DNA from: a bacterium
GTDB lineage: Bacteria; Electryoneota; RPQS01
Assembly (NCBI GenBank): GCA_016702305.1
Contig: JADJEH010000009.1
Location: forward strand, 1-64,000
Reading direction: 5' to 3'
DNA: 64,000 bases
In this document: positions 1 to 7,876 of the stretch, one piece after another
Layout: each line of letters starts with the position of its first letter
Numbering within the stretch: the first letter of the stretch is position 1
Position numbers and translations under genes: made by a program
The notes under the pieces: generated by a model
Told to the model about the DNA's origin: nothing
Databases searched by the model: none
What the model saw: only the letters and a program-made list of their open reading frames with translations

Positions 1-229
1 TCCCGTCGGTCAGCGCGGGATAGGCCGTTTTGTAATCGTCAAAGACCGCCTGCCAGCCCGTTTCACTGAACGGCGGCAGCAGAGAACCGTTAATCAACGG
101 CCAGTCGGGAATCGAAAGGCCCGACCCGGAGATGCGCACGAATCCTCCCCACAACATCAGCACTGTGATGAGCATGGAAAGGAACAGGAGCCACGAGGCT
201 AACCTGCGTGCAGGGGAAATGTCAGTCAT
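1..229 (-). CDS. ctaA: Haem A synthase CtaA/COX15, N-terminal part (runs off the window)
   Basis: Seen: the minus strand from ATG at 229 is open to the window edge (76 codons). It encodes a short cytoplasmic start, a first membrane helix, and the block GGFVRISGSGLSIPDWP followed by LINGSLLPPF. Known: this glycine/serine/proline block after the first helix is characteristic of CtaA/COX15, the membrane enzyme that converts haem O to haem A for aa3-type oxidases. It lies 97 bp downstream of coxA in the same direction, so it probably belongs to the same transcription unit and supplies the oxidase cofactor. The C-terminal part, with most histidine ligands and helices, is outside the window. Confidence 0.88.
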   Translation of the reverse strand, partial: MTDISPARRLASWLLFLSMLITVLMLWGGFVRISGSGLSIPDWPLINGSLLPPFSETGWQAVFDDYKTAYPALTDG

Positions 230-243
230 GGCGAATGCGCAAT

Positions 244-319
244 ATGAAATATGAAAGATGAAGTCGGAAACGTGAACTCAAGCGCAAGCTGAATTCATAT
301 TTCAGATTTCAGATTTCAT
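244..319. repeat. Inverted clusters of heptamer repeats between ctaA and coxA
   Basis: The 97-bp gap between coxA and ctaA holds ATGAAAT/ATGAAAG/ATGAAG in tandem at 244-262. On the opposite strand sense it holds ATTTCAG, ATTTCAG, ATTTCAT at 299-319. The two clusters are partly complementary and could pair imperfectly in RNA. A related heptamer run (ACTTCAT twice, then ACTT) sits at 46260-46277. No function is known to me. Confidence 0.6.
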
Positions 320-326
320 ATATATA

Positions 327-1901
327 TCAGGCGACGACCGGAATCGTCTTGAAGTTTTCCTTCGGCGGCGGCGAGCTGGTCATCCATTCCAGCGATCCCT
401 GGATATCGTTGACCTCCCACGCGTCGTCTTTCGTGCCCGCGGCGAGCGGCTGGCGGATCGTCTGATAGACGTTCCACACAAACAGAATGCCGCCGATGAG
501 CATGAACACATAGCCGAACGACATGAACTTATTGAGCGCTTCAAACTCCGGACGGTAGATGTACGTGCGGCGCGCCATGCCTTGCATGCCGGCCCAGTGC
601 ATCATGAAGAACGTCATGCTCATGCCGACAAACATGCACCAGAACACGATGTTGCCGATCTTCTCCGACAGGAACTTGCCGGTCATCTTGGGGAACCAGA
701 AGTACGCGGCAGCCAACAGCGACATCACCGATCCGCCGAACAGCACGTAATGCAAGTGCCCGACGACGAAATACGAGTCGTGCAGCTGAATATCCACGGG
801 CACGTTGCCCAGCCATACGCCGCCGATACCGCCGATCACGAAGAGCGAAATCATGCCCAGCGCGAACTTCATCGCGACGGTGAAGCGAATCGTGCCGCCC
901 CAGATGGTGGCCAGCCACGAGAAGATCTTCACGCCTGTCGGCACGGCGATCAGCATGGTCATAAACGCGAAGAACGCGCGTACCCACGGCGACAGCCCGG
1001 TCGTGAACATGTGATGCGCCCAAACCATGAAGCCCAAGAAGCCGATGGCCGCGATGGCATAGACCATGCCGGTGTAGCCGAACACGCGCTTACGCGAAAA
1101 CGCCGCGACGATGTGACTGATGGCACCGAAGCCCGGCACGATCATGATATACACCGCCGGATGCGAATAGAACCAGAATAGATGCTGATAGAGCACCGGG
1201 TCGCCGCCCTCGGAAGGCCTGAAGAAGCCCGTGCCGAAATGCCGGTCGAACAGGACCATGGTCACGGCGCCCGCCAGCACCGGTGTGCCGACCAGAATCA
1301 TGAAAGCATTCGTCAGCCACGCCCACGCGTAGAGCGGCATCTTCATCAGATTCATGCCCGGCGCGCGCATGTTAAGAATCGTAACGATGAAATTTATCGC
1401 GCCTAAGATTGAAGAAGCGCCGGTGAGGTGCACCACGAAAATCCACATATCCACGCCCGGCGTGCCGCTATACTGCGCGCTGGTGAGCGGCTGATAGCTG
1501 GTCCAACCGCCGCCGGCCGCGCCGCCTTCAACGAAGAAGCTGGCGATACCGATCAACGCCGCCGGAATCAGCAGCCAGAACGAGAACGCATTCAACTTCG
1601 GGAACGCCATATCGCGCGCGCCGATCATGATTGGCACGAGGTAGTTGCCGAACCCGGCCATCGCCGGAATAATCACGAAGAAGATCATGATGGTGGCGTG
1701 CATCGTCACCACCTGGTTGTAGAGTTCCGGCGACACCACGCCGCCCGAACTTTCCCACAACTGCATGCGGAGGACTCCGGCGAGGAATCCGCCGACGATG
1801 CCCATGACCAACGCGAAGATCAGGTACATGATACCGATCTCTTTGTGGTCCGTGGAGGACAGGTAGCGCAGCAAGAGCGACTTAGGCTTAGCTTCAGCCA
1901 T
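327..1901 (-). CDS. coxA: Cytochrome c oxidase subunit I, A2-type haem-copper oxidase
   Basis: This is the catalytic subunit of the terminal oxidase: it reduces O2 to water at the haem a3-CuB centre and pumps protons. At 524 residues it has the normal length and 12-helix hydropathy. Ligands visible are His68 (TMHAT), His247, His296-His297 (CuB), and His382/His384 (VGHLHYV). The cross-linked His-Tyr pair is His247-Tyr251. The D-channel Glu of the usual GHPEVY motif is absent; here it reads YSHPAVY, the Tyr-Ser replacement that defines the A2 subfamily first described in Rhodothermus caa3. The gene overlaps coxB by 8 bp, so translation is probably coupled. Its position downstream of the ACIII genes suggests an ACIII-oxidase unit. 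Confidence 0.97.
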   Translation of the reverse strand: MAEAKPKSLLLRYLSSTDHKEIGIMYLIFALVMGIVGGFLAGVLRMQLWESSGGVVSPELYNQVVTMHATIMIFFVIIPAMAGFGNYLVPIMIGARDMAFPKLNAFSFWLLIPAALIGIASFFVEGGAAGGGWTSYQPLTSAQYSGTPGVDMWIFVVHLTGASSILGAINFIVTILNMRAPGMNLMKMPLYAWAWLTNAFMILVGTPVLAGAVTMVLFDRHFGTGFFRPSEGGDPVLYQHLFWFYSHPAVYIMIVPGFGAISHIVAAFSRKRVFGYTGMVYAIAAIGFLGFMVWAHHMFTTGLSPWVRAFFAFMTMLIAVPTGVKIFSWLATIWGGTIRFTVAMKFALGMISLFVIGGIGGVWLGNVPVDIQLHDSYFVVGHLHYVLFGGSVMSLLAAAYFWFPKMTGKFLSEKIGNIVFWCMFVGMSMTFFMMHWAGMQGMARRTYIYRPEFEALNKFMSFGYVFMLIGGILFVWNVYQTIRQPLAAGTKDDAWEVNDIQGSLEWMTSSPPPKENFKTIPVVA

Positions 1902-2661
1902 GCGCCGCCTCCATTTCCGCTTCAGGTTCGAGCATTTCGCTGTGCAGCGAGTCCGCCGGTGCAGCGGCAGCGTTCATCTTCTTCTCCAGCCATTGTCCAA
2001 ACTCATCGTCGGATACCACTATTACGTCAATATACATTTCCCCGTGCAGCGGACCGCACAGTTCGGCGCACTGTCCCTTGTACTTCCCCGCGGGCGCTTT
2101 GAACCAGGCGTGTGTAATGCGGCCCGGGTTGGCGTCCTGCTTGACGCCGAAGCTCGGCACCCACCACGCGTGAATCACGTCCACGCTCGTCAGATTGAGC
2201 GTGACGATCTTATCGGCAGGCACGACCAGCGGTTCGTTGGCGAAGCCCACGTCGTAGCGTGGCAACCGGTATTCCCAGAAGAACTGATGGCCGATGACTT
2301 CGACGACGAGATCCGATTTCGGCGGCACCTCGATCTTCTTCAGCGTGCTGAACGCCGGAATCGAAATTGCCACAAGCACGAGTGCCGGAATCACGGTCCA
2401 GACGATTTCCAGTTTGACGTTGTCGTGGAAGGTCGCCGGTTTGTGGCCGCGCTTCGCGTTGAACTTCCAGATCGCATAGACCAGCAGCACCTGCGGCAGC
2501 AGCAGGAACGGCAGCGTCAGGCCAAGCATGATTTGGAAGGTGTCCCGCACTTCCTGCGCAACCGGTGTGACGGGATCGAACACCCACGACGTCACGGGAT
2601 CGGCAAAGAGCGCGGCGGGCAACAGCAGCAGCGCGGACCAGGTGAGATGTTTCTTGAGCAT
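1894..2661 (-). CDS. coxB: Cytochrome c oxidase subunit II
   Basis: This subunit receives electrons from cytochrome c at the binuclear CuA site on the outer face of the membrane. The 255 residues comprise a signal/anchor, two membrane helices (about 40-62 and 86-104), and a cupredoxin domain. The CuA ligands are complete: His164 and Cys198-x3-Cys202-x3-His206-x2-Met209 (CAELCGPLHGEM). There is no CxxCH after the cupredoxin domain, so unlike Rhodothermus caa3 the cytochrome c is not fused. The separate dihaem cytochrome encoded just upstream may take that role. The stop overlaps the coxA start by 8 bp. Confidence 0.96.
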   Translation of the reverse strand: MLKKHLTWSALLLLPAALFADPVTSWVFDPVTPVAQEVRDTFQIMLGLTLPFLLLPQVLLVYAIWKFNAKRGHKPATFHDNVKLEIVWTVIPALVLVAISIPAFSTLKKIEVPPKSDLVVEVIGHQFFWEYRLPRYDVGFANEPLVVPADKIVTLNLTSVDVIHAWWVPSFGVKQDANPGRITHAWFKAPAGKYKGQCAELCGPLHGEMYIDVIVVSDDEFGQWLEKKMNAAAAPADSLHSEMLEPEAEMEAAHG

Positions 2662-2698
2662 CGGGGTAGTTTTGCCCTACTTAGCGAATTGCGAAATT

Positions 2699-3625
2699 CT
2701 AAAAGACCGCGAGTTGTTTGACGAACCCGTACAACGCGTCAAGCTGGGCGCGGGTTAGCGAGCCACAGCCCGGATGCACGCGGCCCGTCGAGCCCGTCAG
2801 AACGACATGGTCAAACGCGGCGCGATCGGCCAGCCACGGTGCGCCATAGGCGTTCAGGGGCGAGGTAACGATGTAACGGTAGGGATTCGCGCCGATCAAC
2901 GTGCTCTCCATGCCTTCGCCAAACTTTCCGTGGCACGAAGCGCACTTCTGCAAATAGACCTGCGCACCGAGCGTCGTCTCGTCGTAAGCGCGCGTCGTTT
3001 TACCCAGCGGCAGGCCGGGATCAGTCACCTGCTGCATGGCCAGCCGAATGGGGATCCGGCCTTCCGTGCCCACCGCTTGCGCGACGCCGCCCGCAGCCGC
3101 GTCCGCGCCCGTCGGCGCTTCGGGCAGCTTGGCCACGATCGCATCGTCCGTCGGCGTGGGATTCGGAATGAGCGTGCGAATATAGTGTACCATTGCCCAC
3201 ACGTCCCGCGCGGGCAACAGCGAGAACGACGGCATGGACGTGCCCGGCGAACCCTTCATCAACGTATTGTGGAGCGCCGCGACGTCCGTTCCAAACTTGA
3301 ATGTCTCGGTCTTGTAATTACGCGGCGGCGGATTCAATCCCGCGGAACGCGGGCCGTTGCCCTGTCCATCCGGGCCATGACACGACGAGCAATTGATTTC
3401 GTAAAGCATCTTACCGTCGGCTGCCAAACCGGTGTCTTTGGCCAGCGCGCGGTGGTTGACAACCTTTGCGGCGTCCAGCTCTTTGACGGGCGGCGGCAAG
3501 GAAGCCCCCACTCGCACGCCGCCGGCGAATTGCCAATTGAAGATCATCCCGATAAGTATGATCGCGAAAATGACCAGCGGGACGTAGAAGAAGACGCTGC
3601 TGTTCGTGGGGCTATACTTGCTCAT
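2699..3625 (-). CDS. Membrane-anchored dihaem cytochrome c
   Basis: This is a 308-residue protein with one N-terminal membrane helix (about 11-30) and two c-type haem sites: CSSCH at 79-83 and CASCH at 228-232. Each begins a cytochrome c domain, with Met-containing loops (for example GTSMPSF) downstream as possible sixth ligands. It is encoded directly after actF (adjacent stop and start) and 37 bp before coxB. The likely role, inferred from position, is electron transfer between ACIII and the CuA site of subunit II, replacing the fused cytochrome domain of caa3 oxidases. Its length and two haems separate it from ActE. No oxidase subunit III or IV gene is seen in the window. Confidence 0.9.
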   Translation of the reverse strand: MSKYSPTNSSVFFYVPLVIFAIILIGMIFNWQFAGGVRVGASLPPPVKELDAAKVVNHRALAKDTGLAADGKMLYEINCSSCHGPDGQGNGPRSAGLNPPPRNYKTETFKFGTDVAALHNTLMKGSPGTSMPSFSLLPARDVWAMVHYIRTLIPNPTPTDDAIVAKLPEAPTGADAAAGGVAQAVGTEGRIPIRLAMQQVTDPGLPLGKTTRAYDETTLGAQVYLQKCASCHGKFGEGMESTLIGANPYRYIVTSPLNAYGAPWLADRAAFDHVVLTGSTGRVHPGCGSLTRAQLDALYGFVKQLAVF

Positions 3626-4825
3626 TTATTCCCAGAACCTCCAATTAACGCTGGCCAACACACGCGGGTCACCGACCGGAATCAGCGAATGCTTACTCAT
3701 CCAGCGCGACACCACGATCCCGAACAAACCGGCGAACATGGCCAAGATGCCAATTTCCATCCAGCCGATCATAACGAGTTCCGGATGATTGGACGGCATG
3801 GACAGCCAGAAGATGTCGAGGAACTGTCCGACCAGCACGCCCCAGCAGACCATCACGAGCCACTTTTCGTGTTTCTTCTGCCACTGGCTGATCAAACCGA
3901 AGAACGGCAGGATAAATTTGAAAAACCACGTCAGCACGGCGATAGCCAGCCAGCCGTGGTCGCTCCGCTTCAAATAGTAGTAGGTTTCTTCCGGCAGATT
4001 CGCGTACCAGATCAGCATGAACTGTGAGAAGCCGATATAGGTCATGAAGATCGTGAAGGCGAACAGCAGGCCGCTCAAGTCTTTGAGATGCGACGGTGTT
4101 GCGACATGCTTGAGCTGATCGCGTTTCAGGCTCACGAAGATAATCACCATCAGCGCCATCGTGCTCTGAATCACGCCGGCGAACGTATAGACCGTGAACA
4201 TCGTCGAGAACCACTTCGGTTCGAGACTCATCAGCAGGTCGTACGAGAAGAATCCGAATGTCGGCGCGAACAGCAGCAGTCCGATGATCGAGAAGCGCGC
4301 GGCCTTCAGCGACAGGTCTTGATTTTGGCCGCCGTCCTGCGCCACCGAATAGGCAACGAGCTTGCGCGCCACGAAGAACCAGATGACGAAGAACAGCACA
4401 TTGCGCGCCGCGAACAGATCAAAGCTCAGCCAACGCTGCTTGGTGGGGCTGGCGATTCCGTGCTCATGTCCCAGCCACGAATAGAGCTTCCCGCCCTCCA
4501 TGCTGATCCCCACCAGCAGCACGATAAACAGCAGCGCTGCGACGGGTATGAAGCTCATGAACGCCTCAGCCAGCCGGCGCGGCACGACCGCCCAGTGTGA
4601 CGTTACCGCGTGATTAATCGCGACGAAGACCATCCCGCCGAGGCTGAACCCCGTGAAGATGTACAGCGTCTGCATGTAATTTTGCCAGGCGCGCGTGGAG
4701 TCCACGGCCAGGCCGCCCAGGAAGGCCAGCGCACCGAGCACGGTCAATCCCATGAAGAGATTGGACAGCGACTTCGGCAGGGCCAGCGGCCCGGGATTCT
4801 CAATATGTGTTACTGTGGCGTGCAT
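3626..4825 (-). CDS. actF: Alternative complex III subunit ActF (quinol:cytochrome c oxidoreductase membrane subunit)
   Basis: This 399-residue, highly hydrophobic protein has about ten predicted helices. It resembles the second NrfD/PsrC-like membrane subunit of ACIII. Recognisable segments are the ARNVLFFVIWFFVARKL helix, the GFFSYDLLMSLEPKWFSTMF region and LIWYANLPEETYYYLKR, all typical of this subunit. Known: ACIII oxidises menaquinol and reduces cytochrome c or the oxidase directly, replacing the bc1 complex. ActF is separated from actE by 562 bp holding a degraded ORF, unlike the tight packing of the rest of the operon. Its ATG lies inside the last codons of that degraded frame. Confidence 0.93.
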   Translation of the reverse strand: MHATVTHIENPGPLALPKSLSNLFMGLTVLGALAFLGGLAVDSTRAWQNYMQTLYIFTGFSLGGMVFVAINHAVTSHWAVVPRRLAEAFMSFIPVAALLFIVLLVGISMEGGKLYSWLGHEHGIASPTKQRWLSFDLFAARNVLFFVIWFFVARKLVAYSVAQDGGQNQDLSLKAARFSIIGLLLFAPTFGFFSYDLLMSLEPKWFSTMFTVYTFAGVIQSTMALMVIIFVSLKRDQLKHVATPSHLKDLSGLLFAFTIFMTYIGFSQFMLIWYANLPEETYYYLKRSDHGWLAIAVLTWFFKFILPFFGLISQWQKKHEKWLVMVCWGVLVGQFLDIFWLSMPSNHPELVMIGWMEIGILAMFAGLFGIVVSRWMSKHSLIPVGDPRVLASVNWRFWE

Positions 4826-5379
4826 ATTGTTGAAGAGATCCTTCTCTGAGGGATGCGATCGGCGACGGGAGTGAAACGGCCTGCGAACCGTTGAGATTGT
4901 TCACGACAGGTAACGCAGTGAACACCGAAGCTCGGAGGTGATCGCGGAAACTGTAGGACGCCTCGATAATTGCGGCGCCAAGGTCGCCTCCGGATTCTCG
5001 GTACTCTAACCCGTTGCTGGTATCACGCTCGGAGAATCTGGCGCGGCCACCGACATTGAACTCGTGCTGGGTAATCTGGACGTGAATGGCCGGGGGGATG
5101 AGCGTTTGCCTGGGTATGTTGCTTGTGGGCGACCGCCCGGCGTGGCAGTGGCGGCTGTCGTCTGGCCAGGGAAGGTCAGCGCCGCCCAGGAGCTCTGTCG
5201 CCCAGCCCTCTTTTCACGGTGCTCTGACCCCGGCCGTTCAAACGGGCAGTCGGCGGCTGATGGCGGGGAGTCCTTACTCCCGCTGGAGTTTGACATCTCG
5301 TCCGTCCGCCCCGACGGCGGCGGGGCTCGGCAAAGAGCGCGTTACTGCCCCAACACGACAACAAGGCGAGGAATTTCAT
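4800..5379 (-). pseudogene. Probable frameshifted remnant of an exported, beta-barrel-like protein
   Basis: The 562-bp gap between actE and actF has no intact gene but is not random. At 5379 a minus-strand ATG opens a short frame starting with a signal-peptide-like stretch (MKFLALLSCW then an Ala-rich end). That frame then becomes Arg/Pro-rich and stops at 5176. A different minus frame is open without any ATG from 5213 to the TGA at 4800 (137 codons). Its C-terminal half looks protein-like, with alternating polar and hydrophobic residues: LGAAIIEASYSFRDHL, RASVFTALPVVNNLNG. This resembles the last strands of outer-membrane barrel proteins. The simplest reading is a gene broken by at least one frameshift, perhaps more. 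A sequencing or assembly error, or chance, cannot be excluded. Confidence 0.35.
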
Positions 5380-5387
5380 TCAGACAG

Positions 5388-6017
5388 CTATCGCTTCGGC
5401 CAGAGCGCAGGCTTTGCCGTGTCCGGCGCGTCATCCACGAATTTGAATTTACCTGCAAGCATCGCCAGGCTGTCCTGCGGCTGCGGATGTGCGGCGCGCT
5501 GCAAGGCGCGCACATAGTGAATGATTGCCCAACGCTTCTCGGCCGGAACCTGCTGCTTATAGCTCGGCATCAAACCCTGTCCCATCATGATCGTATGGTA
5601 GATCCGGCCGTCCGACCAACCTAACAGCTTTTCCGACAACAACGATGGCGGCTGCGTGAATTTCGGGACGATATAACCCGCGCCGTCCCCATAAACGCCG
5701 TGACACACGACGCAATAGGTATTGTAGTACTTGCGGCCTGCGTCCAAAACTTCGGTCGTCGCGGTCACCGGATTGACCGTCGCGTTAGCGGCCAGCGTGT
5801 CGAGCAGAGCGATGGAGTATGGCTCAAAATTAACCGGTACCGTCCCCACCGGCGGCACCTTCATGCCCACGCCATTCGGCGAATTCGGATCGAACTCCTG
5901 CGCCTTTAGCGATGGCTGTCGGTACATATCCGGCATGTATTCCAACACCGGCATGCTCTTCTTGCCGCACGACATCATTAGAAATGCAGTCGTAATGAGC
6001 ACCAAAATCTTATACAT
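5388..6017 (-). CDS. actE: Alternative complex III subunit ActE, monohaem cytochrome c lipoprotein
   Basis: The 209-residue product has a lipoprotein signal ending in LMMSC (Cys17), so it is probably lipid-anchored. It has one haem site, CVVCH, at 102-106. The distal Met candidate lies in the GQGLMPSYK segment, and the C-terminal helix HYVRALQRA is typical of class I cytochrome c. Known: ActE is the monohaem cytochrome of ACIII that passes electrons towards the terminal acceptor. Its ATG overlaps the actD stop by 8 bp, supporting translational coupling. Confidence 0.95.
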   Translation of the reverse strand: MYKILVLITTAFLMMSCGKKSMPVLEYMPDMYRQPSLKAQEFDPNSPNGVGMKVPPVGTVPVNFEPYSIALLDTLAANATVNPVTATTEVLDAGRKYYNTYCVVCHGVYGDGAGYIVPKFTQPPSLLSEKLLGWSDGRIYHTIMMGQGLMPSYKQQVPAEKRWAIIHYVRALQRAAHPQPQDSLAMLAGKFKFVDDAPDTAKPALWPKR

Positions 6018-6516
6018 GCTTCACCTCTTCGGCGCCCGAGGCCTTCAAGTAGGCTTCGGCGTCGCCCGAGTTGACGCCGTCCAGGGGAATCACCAGACCG
6101 AACTTGTCGTCGGTGAAGCGCTCGTCGTGAATCTTCGGCGTCGTGGTCGGCAGTTTGCATGCCGCCCACATTGCGATAAACGTCGAGATACCGCCGATCA
6201 GCACGCCGCTTTCAAACATCACCGGGAAAAACGCCGGCCACGAGTTCTCGGGCTTGCCGCCGATATTCATCGGCCACTCGATCACATGTACCCAATACTC
6301 CAGCGTGAATCCGAGCGCGGCGCCGGTCAGTCCCATCGCCAGGGTCACCCACGGCACCCACGACGACTTTAGGCCCAGCGCCTTGTCCAGACCGTGAATC
6401 GGGTACGGCGTGTAGGCGTCGAGATGCTTCCACCCTTTTTTTCGCGCGCCGTCCGCCGCTTCCATCAGAATATCGGGATCGGAATAGACTCCGATCAGCA
6501 CGGGATGCTTAGCCAT
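6010..6516 (-). CDS. actD: Alternative complex III subunit ActD (DUF3341)
   Basis: This is a 168-residue membrane protein with two helices in the middle (about 53-75 and 95-118) and a cytoplasmic start beginning MAKHPVLIGVYSDPD. The motif YTPYPIHGLDKALGLK and the WPMNIGGKPENSWPAFFP loop are hallmarks of ActD/DUF3341. Known: ActD is a small integral membrane subunit of ACIII contacting the NrfD-like subunits. It overlaps both neighbours by 8 bp, a tight operon arrangement. Confidence 0.95.
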   Translation of the reverse strand: MAKHPVLIGVYSDPDILMEAADGARKKGWKHLDAYTPYPIHGLDKALGLKSSWVPWVTLAMGLTGAALGFTLEYWVHVIEWPMNIGGKPENSWPAFFPVMFESGVLIGGISTFIAMWAACKLPTTTPKIHDERFTDDKFGLVIPLDGVNSGDAEAYLKASGAEEVKHV

Positions 6517-7876
6517 GATAACCTACCTTCGACGTATCCGCCGGCTTGGGCAAGGTATGCTTGATTTCCGCGATGGAAATCGTCGGGAACAGCCGCACGA
6601 ACAACAGGAACAGCGTCAGGAACAGTCCGAACGCGCCGATTGTCCAACCGAAGTCATAGATCGTCGGCGAGAAGTTGTCCCAGTTAGACGGGAGGAAATC
6701 GCGGTGCAGCGACGAAACGATGATGTTAAACCGTTCGAACCACATACCCACGTTCACCAACAGCGAGACGACGAACATGATAGGGATCGAGGTCCGCGCC
6801 TTCTTGAACCAGAAAATCTGCGGCACGACCACATTGCAGAAGAACATGATATAGAACGCCGTCGAGAACGGGCCGGTCAGGCGGTTCACAAACACGTAGC
6901 GCTCGAACGGATTCTCGCTGTACCACGCGATGAAGAACTCGGTCAGGTATGCGTAACCGACCAGCATGCCGGTGAGCAGGATGATTTTATTCATCAGCTC
7001 CATGTGCCGGATCGTAATGTACTGTTCCAGATTGAAGGCCGTGCGCATGAACACCAACAGGGTGACCACCATCGCAAAGCCCGAGAAGATCGCACCGGCG
7101 ACGAAGTAGGGCGGGAAGATTGTCGTATGCCAGCCCGGAATCAGCGACGTCGCGAAGTCGTAGGACACTACGGTATGCACCGATAGCACCAGCGCCGTGC
7201 TCATACCCGCGAACAGCAGGTAGGCCTTCTCGTAATGATTCCAATCCCGCATCGAACCCGTCCAGCCCAGCGACAGCGCGCCGTAGAACTTCTTGCGCAG
7301 CAGGTTCTTGGCCTTGTCGCGCATCGTCGCGAAATCCGGCACCAGACCGGTGTACCAGAACAGCAATGAAATCGTGAAGTACGTCGAAACGGCGAACACG
7401 TCCCACAACAGCGGCGACCGGAAGTTTACCCAGAGTAGTCGGTCATTCGGATACGGGACAAGCCAATAGGCCAGCCATTGGCGACCGGTATGCAGCAGCG
7501 GGAAGATACCCGCCGTCATCACGGCGAAAATCGTCATGGCTTCCGCCGAACGATTGATGGCGGTTCTCCACTTTTGGCGGAGCAGGAACAGAATCGCCGA
7601 AATCAGCGTACCGGCATGGCCGATACCGATCCAGAACACGAAGTTGGTAATATCGAAGGCCCAGCCGTAGGGATGGCTGATACCGAAGATACCCTGACCG
7701 CGCGTCAACAGAATGTAAACGACGATGGCGCCGACGCCAAGCATCCCGGAGACCGTCAGAAAACCCAGCCACCACTTGATGTTGGGCATGCGTTCGGTCG
7801 GCGCGATGACGTCACGCGTTACGTCGCGCAGACGCAGATCGGTGGACAGAAATTGTTCAGAGGCGGGCGCACTCAC
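6509..7876 (-). CDS. actC: Alternative complex III subunit ActC (NrfD/PsrC family)
   Basis: This 455-residue integral membrane protein has about ten helices of the NrfD/PsrC fold and is expected to carry the quinol-binding site next to the ActB iron-sulfur clusters. Typical segments are GISHPYGWAFDITNFVFWIGIGHAGTLISA (here only cited by its ends, GISHPYG and GHAGT), NFRSPLLWDVFAVSTYF and WFERFNIIVSSL. The start is GTG at 7876, forming a 4-bp GTGA overlap with the actB stop. No ATG lies nearby that would preserve the N-terminus seen in the family. Confidence 0.96.
   Translation of the reverse strand: MSAPASEQFLSTDLRLRDVTRDVIAPTERMPNIKWWLGFLTVSGMLGVGAIVVYILLTRGQGIFGISHPYGWAFDITNFVFWIGIGHAGTLISAILFLLRQKWRTAINRSAEAMTIFAVMTAGIFPLLHTGRQWLAYWLVPYPNDRLLWVNFRSPLLWDVFAVSTYFTISLLFWYTGLVPDFATMRDKAKNLLRKKFYGALSLGWTGSMRDWNHYEKAYLLFAGMSTALVLSVHTVVSYDFATSLIPGWHTTIFPPYFVAGAIFSGFAMVVTLLVFMRTAFNLEQYITIRHMELMNKIILLTGMLVGYAYLTEFFIAWYSENPFERYVFVNRLTGPFSTAFYIMFFCNVVVPQIFWFKKARTSIPIMFVVSLLVNVGMWFERFNIIVSSLHRDFLPSNWDNFSPTIYDFGWTIGAFGLFLTLFLLFVRLFPTISIAEIKHTLPKPADTSKVGYHG

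Noticed and set aside
541..1406. Several long ORFs on the plus strand opposite coxA
   Set aside because: They are His/Arg-rich antisense shadows of a clear subunit I gene and resemble no family.
5064..5624. Plus-strand ORF across the actE-actF gap
   Set aside because: It runs into actE on the opposite strand and shows no export or domain features; the minus-strand remnant is more convincing.
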